A stretch of DNA of 11,208 nt. Source: Spirochaetia bacterium (GTDB lineage Bacteria > Spirochaetota > Spirochaetia > PWKH01). Under the pieces are notes generated by a model. It worked only from the letters and a program-made list of their open reading frames with translations, searched no databases and was not told the origin of the DNA. The stretch covers positions 1 to 11,208 of the forward strand of contig JAIPFS010000028.1 in NCBI GenBank assembly GCA_021736545.1, in the 5' to 3' direction. A program made the translations under genes and the position numbers. Of the stretch, positions 6,974-11,208 are shown one piece after another. The stretch's first letter is position 1. Each line of letters starts with the position of its first letter.

Positions 6974-8993
6974 GTTTTTTTCCTCCATCGATAACTTCAC
7001 CCCGAAAAAGCTGGGTGATCATCTGTACAGTATTGTCATCTTTAATCTTTTCTTTCGGATCCTCTCTCTCCTGATTTTCTGATGTAAAGCGCAGGTTTAA
7101 ATTTTCACCGATCCTTTCATTTAATAGTGACTGTATGGTCTGTTTTTCCTGTCTGACTTTTTCTGCGGAGAAAGGGGTGCTGAAGATTAGGGTCAGGGTG
7201 TTTTCTTTCAGGTCCCACCGTTTTACCTGATTCAGCGCTGATGCCAGGGTAGGCCGGTCTTTTGCAAGGCTGGTTATAATTTCGCCGAGCGTCTCCTGGG
7301 TAAATTGCCCCAATTGCCCAGTTTGTTCAGTATTTTTTTCTTCATCATGATCTGGATTTGAGGATTTGGTAAAATTTTTTATAAATTCGTCATCTTCAGA
7401 TTTTCCGATGCTGACAGCAGGTTTGTTTTCTGTCTGCAGCTCAGTATTCTGCTCATCTTTCTGAGTCTCAATTGCTGCATCAGCTGAATCATCCTCAAGT
7501 TCCTCCTCTTGTACAGAAGCGGGGACAGCAGCGGACGGTTCAGTCTGTTTGCCCGGCTTGCCAGTTTCATCCGGCGTCTCAGCTTTTTCCACTTTTTGAG
7601 CTTCTTCTTTGTTTCCAGCAGCTCGAAGGTGTTTCTGAAATGCCTGCATAATCGAGGCTGAACCAGTTTTATTCGAGGATTCGGTTTTTTCAGAAGCTGC
7701 AGAAGAAAATAAAGAAGAAGTAGTAGATGAAGAAGAAAAGCTGGATGCTGACGATATCTTTGATGACGCCTTCTCTGCTGAATGAAATTCAGCCCTTCTT
7801 TTATCTTTACTCCCCGACTTGCTGCTTATCCTTTCTTCCCCCTGTTCGGAAAGTTCAAGGCTTTCCTGAAGCTGTTCAATTCGTGCAATCAGTGTTGTCG
7901 GTGAAACCATGCTGCTCAAACTGCCCAGTCTGTGAATCAGCAGCTCAAGTTCAAAGCGTTGGTTCAAGGAGTAGCGGAGATTTCGGTACAAATTCAGCAG
8001 AAGGTCTATGATCGTCTCTATATGTTCGGATGAGAAGGACTGTACAGCCCGCTCTGAAAAATGATCAATGCGGTTTCCGATAAGAGCTTCTGCCGTAATT
8101 CCCTGTTTAATAAAGAGAATAGAGCGGAAGTATTCAGTCAGGTCCACTGTGAACTGCTCTACAGATACTCCCTGGGAGAGAATTTCACTGCTTAAATTCA
8201 GGGCATCAGAAATGGAATGATCGGCAAGATGCTCCACAAGCTTATTGATGCGGTCAACACCGATCAAGCCGAGCTTCTCCCTGATCTTGTCCATAGTTAT
8301 TTCTCCTTCTGAAAAGGAGATAATTTGATCAAGCAGGGTGTAGGCATCCCGGAGTGAGCCTGTGGCCTCTTTAGCTATCCAAAAGAGAGCGTCTTCTTCA
8401 ACGGTGTAGCCCTCTTCCTCTATTGCTTCAGCCAATTTTTTCTGAATAGTTTCCAGGGCAATCAGCTGAAAATGGAACTGCTGACAACGCGAGCGGATAG
8501 TGGCCGGAACTTTATGGATTTCTGTAGTGGCAAAAATAAAAACTACGTAGGGAGGCGGTTCTTCAATAGTCTTCAGCAAGGCGTTGAAAGCACTATTTGA
8601 AAGCATATGAACTTCATCTATTATGTATATCTTGTATCTGCTGCTGTTCGGAGCAAAAAGAACTTCGTTTTTTATCTCCCGCACATCATTGACGGAGGTG
8701 TTGCTGGCACCGTCTATTTCGATTACATCCAGGGCGTTTCCAGATGCTATTTCATAACAGTTGGAACAGACACCACAGGGTTCAGCAGTAGGCCCTTGTT
8801 CACAATTAAGAGCCTTGGATAAAATCCTTGCAGCAGATGTCTTTCCGACACCCCTGGGGCCTGAAAAAAGGTATGCATGGGCAATCCGTTGATTTTCCAG
8901 GGAATTCATCAAGGTGGATACAACAAAATCCTGTCCTGCCAACTCTTTGAATACGGCAGGGCGCTTTTTAGAAGCGGTAACCTCGTAAGCCAT
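6930..8993 (-). CDS. dnaX: DNA polymerase III gamma/tau subunit
   Basis: Clamp-loader ATPase that loads the beta clamp and, as tau, couples polymerase and helicase. The 687 aa show an AAA+ core: Walker A GPRGVGKT (45-52), zinc cysteines C64, C73, C76 and C79, Walker B IIDEVHM (124-130), sensor 1 FATTE (154-158), arginine-finger motif RSRC (167-170) and sensor 2 GSLRDA (212-217). The collar domain runs to about 370. A Ser/Glu/Lys-rich linker (about 380-560) precedes a C-terminal tau-like domain (from about 563, LGQFTQETLGEIITSL). The start ATG at 8993 has AAGGAG (9007-9002) 8 nt upstream. Two in-frame A AAA AAT heptamers, at K539-N540 and K553-N554, could yield a shorter gamma-like product. 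It follows the SRP RNA and overlaps ybaB. The annotation is very secure; the short form is inferred. Confidence 0.97.
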   Translation of the reverse strand: MAYEVTASKKRPAVFKELAGQDFVVSTLMNSLENQRIAHAYLFSGPRGVGKTSAARILSKALNCEQGPTAEPCGVCSNCYEIASGNALDVIEIDGASNTSVNDVREIKNEVLFAPNSSRYKIYIIDEVHMLSNSAFNALLKTIEEPPPYVVFIFATTEIHKVPATIRSRCQQFHFQLIALETIQKKLAEAIEEEGYTVEEDALFWIAKEATGSLRDAYTLLDQIISFSEGEITMDKIREKLGLIGVDRINKLVEHLADHSISDALNLSSEILSQGVSVEQFTVDLTEYFRSILFIKQGITAEALIGNRIDHFSERAVQSFSSEHIETIIDLLLNLYRNLRYSLNQRFELELLIHRLGSLSSMVSPTTLIARIEQLQESLELSEQGEERISSKSGSKDKRRAEFHSAEKASSKISSASSFSSSSTTSSLFSSAASEKTESSNKTGSASIMQAFQKHLRAAGNKEEAQKVEKAETPDETGKPGKQTEPSAAVPASVQEEELEDDSADAAIETQKDEQNTELQTENKPAVSIGKSEDDEFIKNFTKSSNPDHDEEKNTEQTGQLGQFTQETLGEIITSLAKDRPTLASALNQVKRWDLKENTLTLIFSTPFSAEKVRQEKQTIQSLLNERIGENLNLRFTSENQEREDPKEKIKDDNTVQMITQLFRGEVIDGGKKHGYNGSNGTAEELE
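7332..7380 (-). promoter_or_regulatory. Candidate -1 frameshift region in dnaX (two slippery heptamers)
   Basis: On the coding strand, A AAA AAT occurs in the dnaX frame at 7380-7374 and again at 7338-7332 (within a run of seven A). A -1 slip at the first gives a 549-aa product ending at a double TGA (7347-7342). A slip at the second gives one more codon (TAC) and then TGA at 7329-7327, the same layout as the E. coli site where one codon precedes the stop. A weak 5-bp stem CTGGG/CCCAG (7321-7317 with 7300-7296) starts 10 nt after the second heptamer. No clear upstream Shine-Dalgarno-like stimulator is seen. Runs of A may also cause transcript slippage. Confidence 0.4.
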
Positions 8994-9014
8994 GTATAGT
9001 TCTCCTTAAAGAGC

Positions 9015-9020
9015 AGTATA
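9015..9020 (-). promoter_or_regulatory. Possible -10 box for dnaX
   Basis: TATACT lies upstream of the dnaX ribosome binding site, in the 50 bp after the SRP RNA. No good -35 box is present 16-18 bp further upstream, where there is only the T-run after the SRP RNA. dnaX may instead be reached by readthrough from the tRNA/SRP unit. Confidence 0.25.
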
Positions 9021-9027
9021 CACTAAT

Positions 9028-9052
9028 GAAGGGCAACAAAAAACCCCTTCAG
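9028..9052 (-). terminator. SRP RNA 3' hairpin arm with T-run, and a competing downstream hairpin
   Basis: The SRP RNA 3' arm CTGAAGGGG (9052-9044) pairs with the 5' arm CCCCTTCAG (9168-9160) and is followed by six T (9043-9038), which could act as a terminator. The same arm can instead pair its GAAGGG with CCCTTC at 9033-9028, placing the T-run in the loop. The two structures exclude each other, so transcription into dnaX could depend on which forms. Confidence 0.4.
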
Positions 9053-9168
9053 CTCAAGTCAAGTAGATTGGGTCTCACCAGCGAATCACTTACCGCTGCT
9101 ACCTTCCGGTCCTGACGGGGTTGGGTGACAGCTGATAGCCCAGTACCTGACCATCAACACTGAAGGGG
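9044..9168 (-). ncRNA. ffs: Signal recognition particle RNA (small bacterial 4.5S type)
   Basis: RNA core of the signal recognition particle, which binds Ffh and targets nascent membrane proteins to FtsY. The conserved apical domain reads GTCAGGACCGGAAGGTAGCAGC in substance: the GGAA tetraloop (CCGGAAGG) and the asymmetric-loop sequences around it (GTCAGGA and AGCAGC) are intact. Outer helices pair GTCAGGTA with TACTTGAC and the ends CCCCTTCAG with CTGAAGGGG, giving a rod of about 125 nt with no Alu domain. The exact ends are inferred from the closing stem. The 5' end is only 4 nt after tRNA-Ser(GGA), and six T follow the 3' end. Location just upstream of dnaX matches the B. subtilis order. 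Confidence 0.93.
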
Positions 9169-9172
9169 AATA

Positions 9173-9261
9173 CGGAGAGAGAGGGATTCGAACCCTCGGA
9201 ACCCGGTTAGGGTTCACACACTTTCCAAGCGTGCACCTTCGGCCAACTCGGTCATCTCTCC
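9173..9261 (-). tRNA. tRNA-Ser(GGA), reads UCC/UCU
   Basis: The acceptor GGAGAGA (9261-9255) pairs with TCTCTCC (9180-9174), with discriminator G at 9173. The anticodon loop CTTGGAAA carries GGA. A long class II variable arm (AACCCTAACCGGGTT) and T-loop TTCGAAT are present. CCA is not encoded (TATT follows). It leads directly into the SRP RNA. Confidence 0.95.
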
Positions 9262-9317
9262 AAAGCATAGCCCATACCATGGTTTTCCCATGTACGGTTC
9301 AACCATAAAACACAAAG

Positions 9318-9355
9318 AAAAAAAAGGCAATAAATTCATGCAGTAAAAGCATGAA
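9318..9355 (-). terminator. Weak hairpin with T-tract after tRNA-Ser(CGA)
   Basis: On the minus strand TTCATGC (9355-9349) pairs with GCATGAA (9341-9335) over a 7-nt loop, followed by TTTATTGCC and a run of eight T (9325-9318). The stem is AT-rich and the T-run is displaced, so it may be a leaky terminator or a processing signal rather than a full stop. Confidence 0.35.
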
Positions 9356-9360
9356 AATAA

Positions 9361-9448
9361 CGGAGAGAGAGGGATTCGAACCCTCGGTGCCGCAAAACGG
9401 CACAACGGATTTCGAATCCGCCCGATTCGACCGCTCTCGCATCTCTCC
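9361..9448 (-). tRNA. tRNA-Ser(CGA), reads UCG
   Basis: The acceptor GGAGAGA (9448-9442) pairs with TCTCTCC (9368-9362), discriminator G at 9361. The anticodon stem GCGGA/TCCGT holds loop TTCGAAA, anticodon CGA. A long variable arm (GTGCCGTTTTGCGGCAC) makes a clear hairpin. CCA is not encoded. Confidence 0.95.
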
Positions 9449-9458
9449 GGCAGAGAAA

Positions 9459-9532
9459 TGTACCCAAGAGGATTCGAACCTCCGACCTTTAGATCCGCAA
9501 TCTAATGCTCTATCCAGCTGAGCTATGGGTAC
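9459..9532 (-). tRNA. tRNA-Arg(GCG), reads CGC/CGU
   Basis: The acceptor GTACCCA (9532-9526) pairs with TGGGTAC (9466-9460), discriminator A at 9459. The D-arm GCTCAGCTGGATAGAGC has A20, an arginine identity base. The anticodon stem TTAGA/TCTAA encloses TTGCGGA, giving anticodon GCG with G36-G37. Most bacteria use ACG (edited to ICG) here. CCA is not encoded. It sits 10 nt from tRNA-Ser(CGA) and 7 nt from tRNA-Ser(GCT). Confidence 0.93.
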
Positions 9533-9539
9533 ATAAAAA

Positions 9540-9626
9540 CGGAGAGGGAGGGATTCGAACCCTCGGTACCGTTACCAGTACAACTCCTTAGCAGGGAGCC
9601 CGATTCAACCGCTCTCGCACCTCTCC
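9540..9626 (-). tRNA. tRNA-Ser(GCT), reads AGC/AGU
   Basis: The acceptor GGAGAGG (9626-9620) pairs with CCTCTCC (9547-9541), discriminator G at 9540. The anticodon stem GCTCC/GGAGT holds loop CTGCTAA, anticodon GCT. A long variable arm (TGTACTGGTAACGGTAC) and T-loop TTCGAAT are present. CCA is not encoded. Confidence 0.95.
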
Positions 9627-9638
9627 ATTGCATTGCAG

Positions 9639-9665
9639 ATTCTAAAAAAATTAACGCTGATACAA
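9639..9665 (-). promoter_or_regulatory. Possible promoter for tRNA-Ser(GCT) and the genes after it
   Basis: TAGAAT (9644-9639; 5 of 6 to consensus) lies 12 nt before the tRNA-Ser(GCT) 5' end. TTGTAT (9665-9660) is 15 bp upstream, a short spacer. It follows the terminator after tRNA-Ser(TGA), where a new promoter would be needed. Confidence 0.35.
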
Positions 9666-9690
9666 GCTTTCCGCTTATCTGCCTAAGGCG

Positions 9691-9735
9691 GAAAAATAAG
9701 AAAAACCGCTGAAAGACAGCTGCATTTCTTCAGCG
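9691..9735 (-). terminator. Rho-independent terminator after tRNA-Ser(TGA)
   Basis: CGCTGAA (9735-9729) pairs with TTCAGCG (9713-9707), extended by a G-T pair, and is followed by TTTTTCTTATTTTT (9705-9692). It lies 4 nt after the tRNA 3' end and probably closes a one-gene transcription unit. A second inverted repeat, TTTCCGC/GCGGAAA (9694-9688 with 9674-9668), follows at once without a T-run. Confidence 0.65.
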
Positions 9736-9738
9736 AAA

Positions 9739-9823
9739 CGGAGAGGGTGGGATTCGAACCCACGGAGCCTCTCGGCTCAACGGTTTTCAAGACCGCCTCC
9801 TTCGACCACTCGGACACCTCTCC
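9739..9823 (-). tRNA. tRNA-Ser(TGA), reads UCA and other UCN codons
   Basis: The acceptor GGAGAGG (9823-9817) pairs with CCTCTCC (9746-9740), discriminator G at 9739. The anticodon stem GCGGT/ACCGT holds loop CTTGAAA, anticodon TGA. A long variable arm (GAGCCGAGAGGCTC) is present. CCA is not encoded. It has its own near-consensus promoter and terminator. Confidence 0.95.
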
Positions 9824-9836
9824 AAATCGGTGTTTT

Positions 9837-9865
9837 ACTATATAGACCATAAAAAACTTTGTCAA
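9837..9865 (-). promoter_or_regulatory. Strong sigma70-type promoter for tRNA-Ser(TGA)
   Basis: The perfect -35 box TTGACA (9865-9860) and TATAGT (9842-9837; 5 of 6) are 17 bp apart. The expected transcript start near 9830 is about 7 nt before the tRNA 5' end at 9823. This is the best promoter match in the window. Confidence 0.85.
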
Positions 9866-9877
9866 TACAAGAGCCCT

Positions 9878-10021
9878 TCATGTAACTTGAGAAATTCTGA
9901 ATAAGACTGTTTCCAGACAAGTATAAAAGGTATCCGGAATTCCTGCGATCATCAAAGCTGAGGACTGTATTCTGCCGATTTTTGGAATATCATCGACATA
10001 TACTTTATCAAGCAGCTGCAC
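9878..10021 (-). CDS. Possible 47-aa small protein, or gene remnant, after mscS
   Basis: Open frame of 47 codons starting at GTG (10021-10019), one base after the mscS stop codon, and ending TGA at 9880-9878. The peptide begins MQLLDKVYVDDIPKIGRIQS and ends CLETVLFRISQVT. Its composition looks protein-like and it fills the whole gap between mscS and the tRNA promoter, but I do not recognise the family. No well-placed ribosome binding site is seen; expression would rely on re-initiation after mscS. It could equally be the remnant of a longer gene or a chance frame. Apart from this, the gap 9866-10022 shows no feature. Confidence 0.25.
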   Translation of the reverse strand: MQLLDKVYVDDIPKIGRIQSSALMIAGIPDTFYTCLETVLFRISQVT

Positions 10022-10022
10022 T

Positions 10023-11186
10023 TCAGCTGTCTGTACTCTCTTTCAGTCGCTGCTGTTCTTTTGCTTTTTCCCGTTTCTCAATCTCTTTATCGATCCTCGA
10101 GAGCTGTTCCTGCATTCGTTCACGCTGATCAGTCTCTTTTTTAACCATATCTGTCGGAGCTTGCTGCTTGTCGCTGACAGATCTCTTGTGCAGTAGAGCA
10201 GAGGAAGCATCTGCTTTTTTCTCATTATTTGTACTTTTTTCTTTCTCTGCTTTCGAAGAATCCTTAACTAAACTCAGCTGTCCACTGATCTTTTCTCTTA
10301 CTGCATAGAGCTGCTCAATGGACTCTGCCTCTTCGGCTCGGTCGAACGCAATTTCCTCGATTGATTCATTCTCCGTTTTTTTCGGTTTCTGGACAGGAGG
10401 CACATATTTATGATCCCCCGGATATTCTCTTCGATCTACAATTTGGGGGGACATAATTTCTATTTGTTCATTGTGGAGTGTATTAAGAATGGCTTTTTTA
10501 AGTTGTGATGTTCTGCTCAACCGCTCATTTGATTCTTCCAGAAGTCCATATACCCGGTAGCGTACTGCATAGTTTCCAAGCTCCTCAATAAATACGAATG
10601 GTTCCGCCAAGCTGCACGATTCTACAGCTTTTTTGAGTGCTTCCTCAACTTTACCATGCGGTTCATCGTAGCCTATTGAAACTGCGGCATGTATAAACGT
10701 TCCGCCTCGTCGAGTTACTTGAACAGCCTTTTGTACAAGTTGAAGATTCGGTATCATGACAATATCTCTGGTTATCAACTGAACCTCTGTATGGAAAATA
10801 GCAAAATCCGTTATACGTCCGTTCAAGCTTTCGAATTGAATAAAATCCCCTGCATGGAAACCATGCATCAATCGCAGCATGATACCGGCCATCGCATTTC
10901 CAACCAGCGTTGTAGAGGACAAGGCAATGATAACACTGAGAAGTATTCCAAGGATGCTGAGAACCTGCGCACGTACTTCTGCCGGCAAGGGGAGGAGGGC
11001 TGCTGCAATGAAGAGACCAAGAATGGAGACTCCCAGGGTGAAAAGCTGGCGGTGCAGCGGATAGTTCCGTGCATCCCTAATTGATTTCCTTATGATGAGC
11101 CGTCCTAGAACAATGACTGTGATGCTTACAGCCAGAGTTACAATTGTGCCTGTAACAGCAAGCAAATCCTGAAAAATACTATCCAT
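10023..11186 (-). CDS. MscS-family small-conductance mechanosensitive channel
   Basis: Inner-membrane channel that opens under membrane tension to release solutes after osmotic downshock. Three hydrophobic segments are visible: about 10-32, 47-66 and 72-107. The last is the pore helix running LGILLSVIIALSSTTLVGNAMAGIML. It leads into the MscS beta domain (GDFIQFESLNGRITDFAIFHTEVQLI, then MIPNLQLVQKAV to about 155) and the alpha/beta domain to about 247. A charged tail of about 130 residues (255-387), rich in Glu, Lys and Gln and likely partly coiled-coil, extends well beyond the usual end of MscS (E. coli MscS is 286 aa). The start ATG at 11186 has GGAGGG (11195-11190) just 3 nt upstream, a tight spacing. 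TATACT at 11207-11202 may be its -10 box, the -35 box being beyond the window edge. Confidence 0.92.
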   Translation of the reverse strand: MDSIFQDLLAVTGTIVTLAVSITVIVLGRLIIRKSIRDARNYPLHRQLFTLGVSILGLFIAAALLPLPAEVRAQVLSILGILLSVIIALSSTTLVGNAMAGIMLRLMHGFHAGDFIQFESLNGRITDFAIFHTEVQLITRDIVMIPNLQLVQKAVQVTRRGGTFIHAAVSIGYDEPHGKVEEALKKAVESCSLAEPFVFIEELGNYAVRYRVYGLLEESNERLSRTSQLKKAILNTLHNEQIEIMSPQIVDRREYPGDHKYVPPVQKPKKTENESIEEIAFDRAEEAESIEQLYAVREKISGQLSLVKDSSKAEKEKSTNNEKKADASSALLHKRSVSDKQQAPTDMVKKETDQRERMQEQLSRIDKEIEKREKAKEQQRLKESTDS

Positions 11187-11208
11187 TATCCCTCCAAGTA
11201 CAGTATAC

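Noticed and set aside
8432..8440. A-run CAG AAA AAA TTG in dnaX as another frameshift site
   Set aside because: The preceding base is G, so the P-site tRNA would mispair after slipping, and a stop there would destroy the AAA+ core.
9086..9405. Two minus-strand open frames of about 64 codons and one at 9683-9865
   Set aside because: They run across tRNA and SRP RNA genes; the recurring PRVRIPLSP- and GSNPTLS-type peptides are the typical false translation of tRNA T-arms.
1..11208. A previously undescribed defence, mobile or secretion system
   Set aside because: Every long reading frame belongs to a known housekeeping family; I see no integrase, transposase, toxin-antitoxin, restriction or reverse-transcriptase signature.

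Overview
This 11.2 kb window is a stretch of bacterial chromosome, most probably from a spirochaete. The reasons are the moderate base composition, the DnaX N-terminus (MAYEVTASKKRP...), the MGH1-like glycosidase and the TerB-DnaJ protein. The block SRP RNA - dnaX - ybaB - recR downstream of tRNA-Ser is also found in Bacillus and relatives, so a Firmicute cannot be excluded from this sequence alone. I see no phage, plasmid, IS or CRISPR sequence; this is core, not accessory, DNA.

Left part (1-3181, minus strand): a two-gene unit of a YgiQ-type radical SAM protein followed, with an ATGA stop/start overlap, by a MATE-family exporter that runs off the left edge. Centre (3290-5792, plus strand): a cytoplasmic glycosidase-like (alpha/alpha)6-barrel protein, then a DjlA-like membrane-anchored TerB/DnaJ co-chaperone. 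Both seem to start at TTG codons chosen by well-placed ribosome binding sites. A gap with short tandem repeats (5793-5926) separates these from the convergent block on the right.

Right part (5927-9823, minus strand), read in the direction of transcription: tRNA-Ser(TGA) with a consensus promoter and its own terminator, tRNA-Ser(GCT), tRNA-Arg(GCG), tRNA-Ser(CGA), tRNA-Ser(GGA), then the SRP RNA only 4 nt later, then dnaX, ybaB and recR. The four tRNA-Ser genes together read all six serine codons. DnaX (clamp loader), YbaB (nucleoid-associated) and RecR (recombinational repair) form the classic replication/repair operon. Upstream of it (10023-11186) is an MscS-type mechanosensitive channel with a long charged tail.

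The points most worth a second look are two in-frame A AAA AAT slippery heptamers in dnaX just before the tau-specific C-terminal domain; an SRP RNA abutting a tRNA, with a 3' arm that can form two mutually exclusive hairpins before dnaX; a tRNA-Arg with the uncommon GCG anticodon; and four independent perfect tandem duplications of 10-19 bp at or near gene ends.
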